From Rosellinia necatrix (Eukaryota; Ascomycota; Sordariomycetes; Xylariales; Xylariaceae), in contig JAGYVD010000005.1 of assembly GCA_021209875.1 (NCBI GenBank), forward strand, positions 2,170,001 to 2,234,000: DNA of 64,000 nt, read 5' to 3'. Shown here piece by piece: positions 12,193 through 24,582 of this stretch (position 1 is its first letter; every line of letters begins with the position of its first letter). A program made the translations under genes and the position numbers. The notes under the pieces are model-generated. The model ran no database searches and had not been told where the DNA came from. It saw only the letters and a program-made list of their open reading frames with translations.

Positions 12193-15095
12193 AGGGCGTT
12201 TCGCCCTGGATCGCAACTTGAATCGAGCGGTCTCCGGCATAGCTAACCCAGACTCGCTTATACATAAATCATGGCTTGTCTATATCGTATGATTCTACGA
12301 TAAGTGGCCATTCTTTGGAAATATGCTGTTAAGGTATCGTCCCTTAACAGTAAGATGCTCCCCTCTCTCAGGTTGAGATTCATGGTAAATCGCTGGAGCT
12401 CACATGACTCCCCAGGGCCTTAGAGTTATCTAGGTGAGCTGCAACCAAGAACGCCCAGGCTACACAAGATACCCTTGGGGTACTAGGTGATGGAGGACTA
12501 TTGGATAAAAGGATGCCATTCGTCATCGCTAATACTACGTTCTAAAGAAAGAGGGTGCCATTACCATTGTATCACGACGCGTCTCGGCTGAGTATCTGTT
12601 TATAGGTCGCTGACACTCTGTGCGGCTATGGAGTCCTTCGCGCCAGCTACTGCTTCCCGAACACCCAGATGTTGATGTTAGGGAATATTTGTCACCTGAA
12701 AGTGATTACCGCTAGATCTTTGGTCAAAGTCATCGGAAATCCAAGCACGGGGATACTGTGCGTATATGGGGGATGCGGGGAACGCGAGGAACGCAGGAAA
12801 TGCGAGCAAGTGTAAAGGGTGCATATTCAGACAAGTTATGAACGGCTGTCGAAGAGTACTAATATATTACATCCAGCCTCTACACGCTCCTGGTGTGAAC
12901 AGAACGAACACGGCTTTGAGAGAACACTGATGGCTTGTCTGTGGTTGCTAGTTGCAGTTTGGCGGGCCACTCACTATCTGTCTAGTTCTGAGAGTCTAGC
13001 CATCACGCGTTTTTCGCACCACTTGTATGATTTCACCTTTCACATGCAATTTTCCGTCCTCCGGGGCACCGGAGTTGCTACAAACCTGTAACTTGATAAT
13101 AGAACGATTGCGATAATATCCATTCATGGCGATGCGGTCCCCGACAGCGGGGGCGGCGCCTTCATGTGATCTTTGTTACCCGGCCAAGAGTTCAGCAAGG
13201 CATACGTTTGACACGAAATCATCTACACCCCTTCTTCTCTTACATTCATTTCATTTGCAATGATAGCATAACAAGATTCGTAATCTATTTACCTGATCGT
13301 CCCGCTGTGGCGGGAACATTGTGGGTTAGCATGTTACAAGTTTTCATGGTGCTTATCTCATAGCAACCCGACACTCGCTCCCTATCTCTGCTGTCACGGA
13401 CATCCCCATGCCCATTGGACGCCACGTAATAACACGACCGTAACCTGGTCGCAAGGCCTTATCGAACATACTGTACGCTTGAATGCGAGGTGACACGGAT
13501 CGATTCCACTTTCTCACGTTGTTAGACATTCAGCGCACCTCTCTCCCTTGACCCTCGTTTTCGCCAGTCCATGCCAAGCTCATCCCCTCCCTGCAACAAA
13601 CACCATGCGTGCGGTGTTAGCACTAGACTGTTCAACGCATTCGCCATCTCCTCCACCCTCTCTCAAATTTTTAGATGAAAACATTGAGTCTGCCATCCGA
13701 TAGGATGGTCAACATCAACCTTTACGTCTATTTTCATCACCCATAAACGAGGAATGGCCTCAGATGTTGCTCAATGTAGACCAAGACTAAACTCATTCAT
13801 TGGTCAGCTTTGCTAGACGCTCTCAAAAGCCAAAGGGTTTCCCCCCCGTCATATTCTGTTTCCTGTTTATTCCTTTTCTTTCTTTTTTTTTTTTTTTTTT
13901 TTTCGTCCCGCTTCCTCGCTTTTATTGTTTATTACCGTATTGAGGGAAACGGCTCCGGTAGCCCTCGTCATGCGTGAAATACGCGCACAGAAGAGGCATC
14001 CATAAAAACCCACCAAAACGACTCAGGTTTGAAAATGCTTGTCCCATAAGTGAGCTGATGTTTTGGATTACGAGAGGCGCTTCAAGGAACCATGTTCGAC
14101 TTTTTAACAAGACCTACATAGCCAAATAGGTCCGAATATGGCCAGCATAGCCGGGCCCCAGGGCCATCCTAAATATCCGGTCTCTTGAGGCAAAAGAAAT
14201 CACACCATGAGTCAATAAATTGACGCGGCAGCTGCCAATCCCCACGGCGACGGCGAGCCGAAACCTCACGATGCAGCCTTCGAAGACCCGGATAGGGTAT
14301 TATCGTCAAGGAAGGAACTCTTTCCTATTGTCACTAAGTGTATAACTTGAATGTACGAGCTAACCCCCCAGATACACACCAAGCCATCTCATCACCACCA
14401 CCCATCTGCTCAAAGTACGTCCCATACATACAAGGACTATGAATGGGATCATAGCTATGAGACCGTCTATCACTAGCCGCAACGCATTATTTCACCGTGG
14501 GACTCGTGACGTACTTCTAGGGACGGGGATTGAGACGTTAATACGACACGGCATAGAATTATCGTCTGCGTTGTTCGATGTTCGGGGGGCGACCCCAATC
14601 CCGGGTAGCTGTGATGGGCTGACCGATACGACGGCGATAATTCCCCGCAAAAGCCCATCTTGGGATCCGAGGACAACACCGTCGCCTTCCCCGATACTGT
14701 TATGGGCAGCCGCCGATCTCTCTTTTTATCATAGCACATATTTACAGCACTCGCCACCGCGTGAATTTTGACAAACCCCGAGGACTACGGGATCAAGTCG
14801 GCCGTCTCAGTCGTCTTCTGAAACGTCGAGCTGATCGGTGGCTTCATGAAGCAGCTGATTGGGGAAGCTGGGAAACCCATGAACATCACGATATCCGACC
14901 CCTGATGCAACCCCGCGGGTTACACCACCAGCGAGAGCGAGAGAGGAGGGGGAGAAGGGAAATCGGTGATCCAAGACGAAGTACACGCACACAGCACGTG
15001 AAAAAGTGGTAGTATATTATTATCATTAGTCACTTGGCCCGAACGCTCCCCTCCGAAATTCTAAAAGGCACCCCCCTTTCTCCCCTTCCGGTCGT
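12193..15095. other. Intergenic region between HIT-finger gene and polyQ gene
   Basis: These 2.9 kb lie between the 3' ends of two convergent genes. Nothing gene-like is recognised. A pure T21 run is at 13883-13903. Confidence 0.55.
13883..13903. repeat. Poly(T) tract, 21 nt
   Basis: Uninterrupted T run in non-coding DNA; its length is likely to vary between isolates or assemblies. Confidence 0.9.
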
Positions 15096-16082
15096 CTAAG
15101 AATTGTTCCGTCTCAGCCGCCCCCATATGCTCCTCCCGGACCTGCTGCTCCCGGAGTTGGGGCTCATGGGCGTGGACCCGTCGTCGGCCTCGGCCTCGGC
15201 CTGCTCGTCGCAGGTCTCCTGTATCGTCACGATCCGGAGCTGCTGTTGCTGTTGTTGCTTGGCGCTGAGGTTGAGGTTGTTGTTGTTGTTGTTGTTGTTG
15301 CTATTGTTGTCATTCTCCTTGTCGCCGCTGTTCCGCCGCAGGTGGCCGAGCCGGCCGCGCATCGTCAGGATCGTCGCCGACGTCTTCCGCAGCAACGGCG
15401 GCAGCCTCACGGCCCTCCTCTCGTGCGGCAGCATCTGGTCGCTCTGCGTCCAGTCGACGCGGTGCTCGCTGGCCGTCGCCGCGTCCACGAGCGTCTCCTC
15501 GGACGAGTGTATCTCGCCGCCGTCGCTGCCGCCCCCACCCCCGGCGCCGTGGCTCTCGTACGTGTGCAGATGTAAGTCGGCGAGCGCCGACACGCCCCCC
15601 GCCTCCTCCTCGGCTATCGTCACCTCGAGCCCGGCCTTGTTGTTCGGTCTCCGCCGCCCCGGGACGGCAGCGGCGTCGTCGCTACTGGGGCCGCCGGAGG
15701 ACACCGCCCGCGGCGGCCCCTGGAACTGGTTCCGCCCGTGCTGCCGGTCCTGCTGCGCCCGGCTGCGCTGCAGTATGCTCCGCTGCCGCCCCGGCGTGAT
15801 GCTCGTCTCGATCGCCTGCCGGTCCGCCGCTGACGCGCCCTCCGCGTAGAACCGCAGCGCCGCCTTGGACAGCGCGTGCACCAGCGACCGGTCGCCCTGC
15901 ATCCCGTTCGACGTCGTCGTGCGGCTGAACTGCGCCGCCGCCTGCTCCGGCACGTGGCGGTAGCCTGCGCCCGCGCCCGCGGCGTCCCGGTCGGGCGCCG
16001 TGGTGCTCGCGGTTTCGGTCCGGTCCGACATCGAGGTTCTATGGTATGTGTCCTGCTGCGAGATCTGCTGTTGTTGCTGTTG

Positions 16083-16117
<35 letters not shown>

Positions 16118-16514
16118 GCTGCTGTGGCTTAAACCTGGGCATCGGCCCCGCCCACCGGGACGACGCAGTTGCGTCCGACGCCCACATCGGGTCCGTCGTC
16201 AGGCGTTCGATGTATACGTGTTGCGTGTCTCGTTCCCTCTCCACCTGCGCCCACTTCGCCGGCAGGGAGTCGACTCGTTGCCGCTGCCTCTTCTCGTTCT
16301 GCGCCTCGCGCTCGGCGATCACCACGTACAGCCGCCGACGCAGGTCTTCCGGGTCGAAGGGCTGTGACTTAGGGTGTGGCTGTTGGCGTCTCCCGTACTG
16401 CTGCCTCATCGCGTGCATCTTGGTCCCTCCTCCTCCTCCTCCTCCTGCTCCTGCTCCTATACCGCCCTTCACGAATGGCGGCATCACCAGAGACATCTCG
16501 TTGGAATAGGCCAT
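15096..16514 (-). CDS. Low-complexity protein with polyQ and polyN tracts, function unknown
   Basis: A 472-residue single-exon frame; the ATG at 16514 sits in a strong context (CACCATGGCC), with another in-frame ATG at 16526. I do not recognise the protein. Visible: a Gly run near residue 20, a basic, probably helical segment (EDLRRRLYVVIAEREAQNEK and following), a 20-Gln tract, a second mixed-charge region, an Asn-rich run followed by six or more Gln, an acidic stretch and a basic Ser-rich end (SGRSIWGRLRRNNS). There is no signal peptide or membrane segment. The strong codon bias to G/C in third positions between the tracts supports coding. Just upstream a pyrimidine tract ending in CTCAG (acceptor 16548-16549) suggests a 5'-UTR intron. 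Long frames on the opposite strand over this gene are by-products of CTG/TTG runs. Confidence 0.7.
16065..16124 (-). repeat. CAG/CAA repeat coding for 20 Gln
   Basis: Twenty consecutive glutamine codons, mixed CAG and CAA, in the polyQ gene. Mixed codons usually mean the tract is kept as protein rather than being a fresh slippage product. Confidence 0.95.
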
Positions 16515-17174
16515 GGTGAGTTGCATGCTACCCGCGACGAGGTTCTCCTGAGAGACAAAGACAGAGACAGAGAGCTTTAGCGGGAAAAGGGAATGCAAAA
16601 ACCGACAAACGGGAATCCTGAGGACAGGGCGAGGTGGAGTTCTTTCAGACTAATATAGAGCGGCAAGTGATGAAGGCGATCGATTTTGGCGCCGGTGGGG
16701 TTTTGGCGGCAGACACGAGCCAGGGTCTTGACCAAGGTTGTAGGGAGTGTGGGAATTTAGTCGTCTTTCCTATCTTGACTGGCGTGTTCCGGACGCATCT
16801 GCCAAGTAGTTGGAGTACGGTATGCAGATATCCCATGTCACGTCACAACTGAACTGGCTGGCACGCGCTGGCTGGTTGGCCTTACACCGGCACGATGCCG
16901 CTTTCTGCTATCACTGTACCGAGTGCCGTCCAGCAACCGAAGCCAAGTGGAGAGAGAGAGGCCCTTGGGCGTTTGGGTCGGAACCACGAGACGGGGGACG
17001 CCTGCAACGAGAAGCCAAAGTAGCGAGTGTAGGCTTGGCTCTGGTTGCAGGACGTAGACAGACAAGAGACAGCAGGTCAGGGCTGGCCAAAGGAAACAAA
17101 GAGTGGAAGGGATATCCGAGGTTCGAGAACGGTCGTTATATCGTGTAGTGTACAGGGGTGGGATTAACTTGCAC

Positions 17175-17182
17175 TATATAAG
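17175..17182 (+). promoter_or_regulatory. TATA box TATATAAG without a recognised gene
   Basis: A strong TATA word is followed by an A/C-rich leader-like stretch and an ATG at 17289. That frame (91 codons to 17564) begins inside a CTACC repeat and resembles nothing known, so I do not call a gene. Confidence 0.3.
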
Positions 17183-18361
17183 CCGGCTCAGATCGGACGG
17201 GGAGAGAAGGGAGAAGTCGACTATCGACTCCCTCTATATCTGAATAACAAACAAAACGGACCGAGACCCGGAGACCCCTGGGAAATTAATGCTAGGGACC
17301 TACCTACCAACGTACCTACCTACCTTACCTACCTTACCTAGTTACGCTACACCTCGTACATATGTAAACGGGCTCCAAGATTCGAGACTGCTTAAACGGA
17401 AACGCGCGAAAGCTCCTGACAACCTTATTTGCCCAGGTTCTCGCTCGTCCCCCCCCGGCGACAACATAGGTATGACGGTTGCCATGCCTTATTCCCCATT
17501 CCCAGTAACTAGTGGTAGTTACCCAGGGGCCTACTACCTCGGCGTACATATGAGTGATGGGTAGATGCAGAAGTCCCGGGGCGAGTGTCCTCTCCCTGGG
17601 GCACGATCCACGGACAGGAGGATACAAAACCGAGACAAGCGTTCACCTGGCTAGCCCTAGTGTTAGTGTAGGGAGATCCCAAAGTAGGAGAGAGGTCACT
17701 TGACAGTCGAAAGAGAAGAATGCCGTTGCTAGCGGGCGCCGGCCATTGGCTGGGTCTTGGCCTGCACAGGGTTCCTGTCGCATTTCGACTGCAAACGCCC
17801 CTCGCCCCTTCCCCCCCACCCCTGCCCCCTGCCCTCTCCGCCGCCCACTAGCGATTCGGCTAAGCAATATCTGGAAGTTCAGGCCAGGGGTCTCTGTCCC
17901 CTTCGGGTCCCAATTATATGCGGCCTCGCGATCGGCAGCGGGGTGGTCCTGTTTCGTCGAGTCAGTCGGTCAAGAGAGCGAGGGAGGGAGAGCGAGGATC
18001 GATTGAGGACGGGTATTTGAGGGTACACAATTAGAGAGCCAAGACAGCCCCGTGTCAACTTTCCTTTTGCCGCTTTTTGTTTAGTGTAGGACACTGTAGG
18101 TACACTACAACTAAGTTATGGGTTTCATTTTGGTGTTCCTCTTTCTTATTCTTTTTAGAGTCAAACGCCACATTCTAACCTAACCTACGGTAGGGAGGAG
18201 GTGTTTGTATACCGTCCGGATTGGTCGACAGAACAGTGGCTCTTGTCCTGACGACCTTGTCCTTGCTTGTCGGATTGGATACATACACTACATACATACA
18301 TCCTATCTAATTCTTGGCTCTTTTTTATTACTATTAAAAAAAAAATTTAATTTTTTTTTAG

Positions 18362-18391
18362 TCTCTCTCTCTCTCTATCTCTATCTCTATC
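18362..18391. repeat. CT/CTAT microsatellite
   Basis: CT dinucleotides passing into CTCTAT hexamers, directly after an A/T homopolymer stretch. Confidence 0.8.
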
Positions 18392-21300
18392 TTCTCATTT
18401 CCTTATATTGAAGCTGACGTTGGGTTACAGAGAGAGGCTATTGGATAAAATGTACCCAAGAGCTCGCTGCTGCAGCGGCGAGATTACGGGGGTGGTGGCG
18501 TCCATTGTCCCGAATTTGGGGATTCTGAAAGCCCTCAACCCTCTTGGTCGGTTCTTTACCCGAGCTAGCCGTTTCTCGTCGGAGATCGGCCAGCTCTTTA
18601 CCAATACCGACAACAACAACACCAACATACACTACAAGTAACAACAGCAATGTACAAGTAGTGTATAAACTAGTGTACGTAGTACTAACCTGGGTTTAGG
18701 TGCTGGTTACAGGCACTTGATCTTAGTAGGTGTACACCACTGCCATAGTACTGCCAATACTGCCATGGTACGTACTACTGCCATAAGTGTACTTGTACTT
18801 GTAGACCTAATGCACGAGAGAACCCAATGCTTGTGGTCTGTTGGTTTTTTTATGTCGAACTCGGTCGGTACCTACATACATATGGTAGGTATGTAGTTAG
18901 ATAGTGGGTATCGAGATAAACTATCTGGGTGCGGTTCTGCATTCTTACTGCAGAACTACCAGGGTTATTGTTCCTGTTCCTGTCTTGGTGGCTTACTGCA
19001 TAATGGGATTACCCCAGGGGGAAAATGGGAACACAAAAACAGGCTTTTAGTCGAGCACTGTGGTAGCCCAATCCCATCGCGAATCAATCCATCTGTAATC
19101 ACATCTTCGCTTGTGTTGCATTTCCCACCCCTCACCATGCGCGCACGCGCCCGCACAAACGAAAGGAAAAAAAAAAAAAGGCGGCTTCTTCCACTAGTTA
19201 GCCTACCTTAACTACAGTACTTACACTATTATATCCATCATGCTGTGTTGCCACATGCCTAGTTATTCGTGTCGCACAGCGCTGGTGTCGCTCTTTAGCC
19301 GTCTCGATTCTGTTGGCAGGCATGTTAGACAAACAACCAACTAACTAGGATAAACTACTCTACAATCTGCCTTCTTTCGCTCTCGTCTCCCTAGTATCTT
19401 CATGTTGTGCTATCCCGATATGCCGCGATCCGATCGTACCCCCATCCATCCCATCTCGTCTTGAGCATACTTGCAGGCAGGTAAGACATGTCCTATGTCC
19501 GCTCCTCGCCTTCCCACGCTCAAGTCGAGAAGGCTTGGTGCTTTTTACTAATATTATTTTGTGCACTGCCGCTTTATAGTGTGTAGTGTAGGTCTGTGTA
19601 GTGCAGGTATCTGTAAAAGACTGATCCATGGTAGATAGGCATCAATTTGTTGTCTAGTTTAGCTAATTAGGTTAGTTAGGCATATGTGTCTACGGCCGGC
19701 CTGATCATCTAACCTATCTAGCAGACATCCTCGCCGGCAGGGGCAAATAGAACTCTACACTTTTGGTGCCATAGACCCGGAGGGTGTGTTGCAAGCTCGT
19801 ATAGAAGAACATCGTGCATATTTCTACATACACAGCACCTATAATATGCTGGATTCATATGGGCTGTCAATCCTGAATTGCCCACTTCTCTCGAACATAG
19901 TCGCGCTCCATGGTTCGTTAGCGGTAAATGACCCGGCGCACAGGACGGTATAATAGGTGCGTTTAAGGGCACCGGGATAGCAGAATGGCCCTTGGCCGCA
20001 GGCAGGGGGGAGGAGAAGGGAAGAAGTCGAATCCTTGATCGGGGCTCTTCCGTATTATTATTATCCTTTATTATAATTCATTATGTTGTATTAAGTTATA
20101 ACTACCTAGTTATCTCTATCCTACCATATGATATATGGCTACGGTATGTTCCATAGGTCTACACTACTACACTACATACTACCTCGTAACATAGTTACGT
20201 GTAATTCTCCGTGTAGCTCGCACTCAACGCGACCCTCTCGATCTATTTCGGGTATAGTCATCTAAAAAGTCGGACGATTGGTCAAGGCCAGCCCTCGCGG
20301 CCGAACAGAATACGTTTTGGCAGCCAGTCAGCCGAACCCTGCTTGGAGTAAGTAGCGCGTGAATAGTGCACCTTTGGACGTGTATGTAGTAGCAATAGTA
20401 GATAGCAGATTGCTACGCTGCAAAGGTTCTTGTGCGTGTAGTGCAATCAATCGTGGGCTGGATGGTAGGACCGAGCAAGCCACAAATGCAGTGGGAGCAG
20501 GGGACATCGACAAGGCTCTATTCTATCCCCAGTCTAGGCCCTTTCGCTCGTTGATCGTTGGGCATACCCGGTGCGGTTGTAGTGTAGGGATCAATCATAT
20601 CACCCCAGCGCCGGTTGCCGCGAAGGGCGAATGTGCACACACAGGTAGGATGTCGTGCACGATGCTGGCCCGTCTCGGATGTGACACCACAAGGCTGATT
20701 GCAGATCGTGACAGATGGCAGCGGACGCTTCCGTCACGTAGTTGGATACGTAGTGTGCACTAGGTGCGCGGGAGACTAAAGCAAGGCAGGCAGTGGAGGA
20801 AGTTCGGCGTCGAGGTCGGGGTTGGCCTGTCGAATGCGTGAGAACGGTTGCTGGCTTGACTCACTTACACACGATAGTCAAAGCGCGAAGCGAGCAATAT
20901 AACAGTAACCCTCCTACTGCAGCCAAGAACGACGTAACTTTCAGCCATTCGTTCGCCTTGACCGCACGCACTACTGACCTTATACAGGCTCATATTCATA
21001 TTAGCGCGTCCCGGCTGCCTAGATGGGAAAATATTTTCTCTCTTGGGTTATCAATCACTGGCGGTGGTCGGGCCTGGTTCGGTCGCGGTGCACTGCACGA
21101 TTGACAGGTCGACTTTCTCTACAATACAACACTGCTCCAGTTGGTTAGTTACCATTGCTTCTTCTACCTACACTGCATATTCAGCGAGCAGGAGTTCGAA
21201 TCGTTTAATGGGATGACGGCCGTGTGTCTGGGGTGGAGGCGGCATGGAGGCGGCGTGAACCTCACACCACACGCCCAGCGCAACCGTTTCCTGCAGTGTC

Positions 21301-21438
21301 CCGAACGGAACGGATGCGCTGATGGCGAACTGACTGAACCGATACACACCGCATGCGCTTGCCTAAACGAATGGCCTAGTGTTCTTATTCCGGCTTGTTC
21401 TACACTACTGTACGTGTGCATATGTATAAGAGTAGTTG

Positions 21439-21484
21439 ATGTATGTATGTATGTATGTATGTATGTATGTATGTATGTATGTAT
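21439..21484. repeat. (ATGT)n microsatellite
   Basis: About eleven perfect tetranucleotide copies followed by TA/CTAT steps. The frame over it reads Met-Tyr-Val-Cys repeats and is not a gene. Confidence 0.95.
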
Positions 21485-22407
21485 ATATATCTATCTATAT
21501 GTACGCCTATATGCATGTATGTCTCAAGTAGTGCCCGTTGCCATACACTACGTCGTTTGCGCCGAGGCCCACGAGGGCGGGCGGTCAGGCTTTCAGGGAA
21601 GGACGACGTTATAGATGGGGCGGGCCTTCCTTGCTTACCCGAGGATAATGATTCCAGCCTCACTTCGGGGAGCGGCCATGTCGTCTGAATATGCATCGTC
21701 CCGATTTCGCGGATGACAGCGCCTACCGCTTGTATCACTTATATCATATATCATAAATGAATTGGTCGCCACGCCCAGTAACTTTGATAAGCAATCTCTT
21801 TGGTATCAGAGATTGGGTCATCGAGGCTTGCCACATATCGGCCGATCTCTATCAGTTGTTTGTCTAGTGTAGTTCGAAGATATGCATCAATGCACTTGTT
21901 CATGCTCGCTATGCTTGTTACTATTTCATAAGCATTCTCAAAGTATATAATTACTAAGATGCGAGTGACTGTATTTATTAGTGACTAACTGACTCGGCGT
22001 CAAACGCAAAGCCATCAACGAGGCCGGCCATACGGACTAGCTTCCAGAAACAAAACCACACAAGGACCCGACGTAGTCATTGAGCGTGTAAGTGAATTAA
22101 GAGGAAAAGTGAGGCAGCAATGGGGAGTAACGGACCGTTAGCGTGCGGATCTGTCGGGGCATGCTTCATAGATAACGTTAGTTAATTCAACAATATATTA
22201 AGGGAGCTTACTATATCTCCGTGATAATACCTAACACCAAAATAACAGTCATGCCAATCGTTCCATCATTCCGGGCTAACTTAGGCTGCAATTATGCGTT
22301 TTCTGATCATCATAACGACTTGGTGTCTCTTTCCCCCGTATTGGTTTTAGCATCCATCGGAAATTTTAGCGGCACTTCACATAATCTGTAAAAATGAAAA
22401 ATAAAAC

Positions 22408-22490
22408 TCTCGATCGGGGAATCGAACCCCGGCCACCTGCGCATTGCCTAAGATGACAAGCAGGTATCCTTACCACTAGACCAATCGAGA
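22408..22490 (-). tRNA. tRNA-Asp (anticodon GTC) with a 12-nt intron
   Basis: Read on the minus strand, the 7-bp acceptor stem pairs perfectly (TCTCGAT with ATCGAGA). The D arm has the GTGGTAA-type loop. The anticodon stem CCTGC/GCAGG encloses TTGTCA with anticodon GTC at 22457-22455. The T arm is CGGGG-TTCGAAT-CCCCG. Twelve extra bases (22442-22453) lie after position 37, the usual place for nuclear tRNA introns, so the mature RNA needs tRNA-splicing endonuclease. No CCA is encoded. A TTTTTCATT stretch shortly past the 3' end (minus sense) can serve as the Pol III terminator. Confidence 0.92.
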
Positions 22491-23178
22491 CGAATGATTA
22501 TTGATGAGCCTTCGTGATAAGGAGTCCTATACGGCACAGGGAATCCTGACTTATCCCGAGGAATGACTAACTAACCCGCTAGTCCCACTGTCTAGGTCAG
22601 AGAGATTAGGGTAGGAATAGATAATTCGTACGTCATGTCTCAACAATGCCTCTTGTCCCATAAACCGACGTTATATATAGATCGATAGCGAAAGAATGCT
22701 GAACGCTTGGAATATGTGCCTATATCAGTACGTTTCCATTGGTGGTTAGAGGGATGCATCAGGTATATCTAACAGGTTAAATGGTCCAAGTCCCCCAGAG
22801 GTAAGCAGATGTCAACGGAATGCCCAATTGGCAAAAGTATGTAAACTTCCAACAGATAACCCTTAGATCTTAGATGGGTAGGGGCATTAGCTAGGTACGA
22901 AGTAGATAGGCAACTACCTCCCTAACATACTGGTAGAAGGAAGGTGGGGCTTGGGCCATGACAGACCCCGCGTCGCAAGTCATGTCATGCCCCTCATCCC
23001 AACCATCAAAAAAAGCCCCGTCTCTTTAGTCACAGTCGCATGATCTTGACACATACCGATGAGAGGAAGGGAGCTTGGAACCTACCACATAGCGAAGTAG
23101 GGATTCGCCGTGATACCACCTCCGCTTATCTATACGACCCGGCCTTGGCCAACGGCCACGCGCACACGCACACGCACC
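22491..23178. other. Intergenic: upstream regions of tRNA-Asp and UreG
   Basis: A 690-bp gap between divergent genes. It should contain the UreG promoter. A (CA/CG)-rich stretch directly precedes the UreG ATG. Nothing else is recognised. Confidence 0.5.
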
Positions 23179-24412
23179 ATGTCCCACTCCCACTCCCACG
23201 ACGGCGGCGTGGGCCATTCCCATTCACACGACGGGTTCTCCGCCGCGGATCACGGCCACTCCCACGAGATCCTCGACGGGCCCGGTAGCTTCCTGGGCCG
23301 GGAGATGCCCATAGTCGAGGGCCGGGACTGGCACGAGCGGGCCTTCACCATTGGCATCGGAGGGTAAGTTTTTTACCTACTTACTTGCTTAGTCAATCAT
23401 GGCCCCTGTGAGAGAGATTATTTCGCTTCTGTCATTCATCCAAGTATTTAACGGCAGCTAGTCCGAGCTAGCACGGGTAGCCTATATGCATACATATATA
23501 CAAGCTGCATGTCCATACACATACGTGTATAAGATTCATTCCGCATCCAAGAAAACACAGACTATAAAGATAGACATACCATACCATACCCTCCCCCTTC
23601 CCACTGCCCTCGCCCCCTCCCTACCTACAGCACAAGCACGCAAACGCAAAGCTGACACAACCCCCCCTAGACCCGTCGGCTCGGGCAAGACGGCGCTGAT
23701 GCTCGCGCTCTGCCTGGCACTGCGTGGCTCGCACGGGCTGGCGGCGGTGACAAACGATATCTTCACGCGGGAGGACGCCGAGTTCCTGACACGGCACCGG
23801 GCGCTGCCGGCGGCGCGGATCCGGGCCATCGAGACAGGCGGCTGCCCGCACGCCGCCGTGCGCGAGGACATCTCGGCAAACCTGGCCGCCCTCGAGGACC
23901 TGCACGCCGGCTTCCGGCCCGACCTCCTCCTCATCGAGTCCGGGGGCGACAACCTCGCCGCCAACTACAGCCGCGAGCTCGCCGACTTCATCATCTACGT
24001 CATCGACGTCAGCGGCGGCGACAAGATCCCCCGCAAGGGCGGCCCCGGCATCACCCAGAGCGACCTCCTCGTCGTCAACAAGACCGACCTCGCCGACGCC
24101 GTCGGCGCCGACCTCGCCGTCATGGAACGCGACGCCCGCAAGATGCGCGAGGGCGGCCCCACCGTCTTCACCCAGGTCAAGAAGGGCGTCGGCGTCAATC
24201 ATATCGTCACCCTGATACTGAGCGCCTGGAAGGCGAGCGGCGCCGAGGAGGTAAGTAGGAGTAAAGGAGGTCCAAGACCGACGGAGGGCTTGGAGGAATT
24301 GGGTTGAGTTGGTTTCTTCTCGCCGTGTCGCTCGCTTTACAAAGAGTAGGAATGGTAGGTTTTGGTATAGGCCCCCGGATCAATAGATGAGGTTAGAAAG
24401 AGGCAAAAATAA
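23179..24412 (+). CDS. ureG: Urease accessory GTPase UreG
   Basis: Exon 1 23179..23363, a long 307-nt intron (23364..23670, GTAAGT...CTAG), exon 2 from 23671. The splice completes the P-loop: [12 protein letters not shown]. UreG hydrolyses GTP to drive nickel insertion into urease with UreD/UreF in the cytosol. Seen: a His-rich start ([23 protein letters not shown]) able to bind metal; [15 protein letters not shown] with the Cys-Pro-His nickel motif; [12 protein letters not shown]; and NKTDLA for guanine recognition. The 3' end is uncertain. A GTAAGT donor at 24251 and a TATAG acceptor at 24369-24370 give a 14-codon last exon (24371..24412; 268 residues), with no clear branch point. Without splicing the frame stops at 24307 (273 residues). 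Very high third-position G/C marks exon 2. Confidence 0.93.
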
Positions 24413-24582
24413 CCCTCCTCCATATGCTCTGCGTGGTATCTACGTTGTAATACTACTTTTAACCAACCAGTAAAAAAATAAACATCAGTTTTTTAACGTA
24501 AAATTCGTTGGCTGCTTACCATGCAAATAAATCATGAATCATGACAGTTTCTACCACCGACGCCACATCTAGTACCTTCCGA

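Larger units (their letters stand above)
16515..22407. other. Gene-free 5.9 kb region
   Basis: The promoter of the polyQ gene should lie on the left. Otherwise it holds TACCTA words (17290-17340, 18875-18900), CT and ATGT microsatellites, homopolymers near 18335-18360 and a TATA box at 17175. I see no coding domain, terminal repeat or transposon remnant. Confidence 0.55.

Noticed and set aside
15103..15849. Long plus-strand frame opposite the polyQ gene (and another at 16000-16509)
   Set aside because: They read poly-Leu and poly-Cys from the complement of CAG/CAA and GAC-rich codons. The minus-strand frame has the better start context and codon usage.
21141..21614. Plus-strand frame of 157 codons across the ATGT repeat
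   Set aside because: The repeat supplies Met-Tyr-Val-Cys cycles; the rest has no coding sign.
16515..22407. Transposon or repeat-induced-mutation block in the large gap
   Set aside because: No terminal repeats, no transposase fragments and no strong TpA excess by eye; a computed RIP index would decide.
23621..24202. Minus-strand frame of 193 codons opposite UreG
   Set aside because: The plus strand encodes all UreG motifs; the antisense frame is open only because of high third-position G/C.
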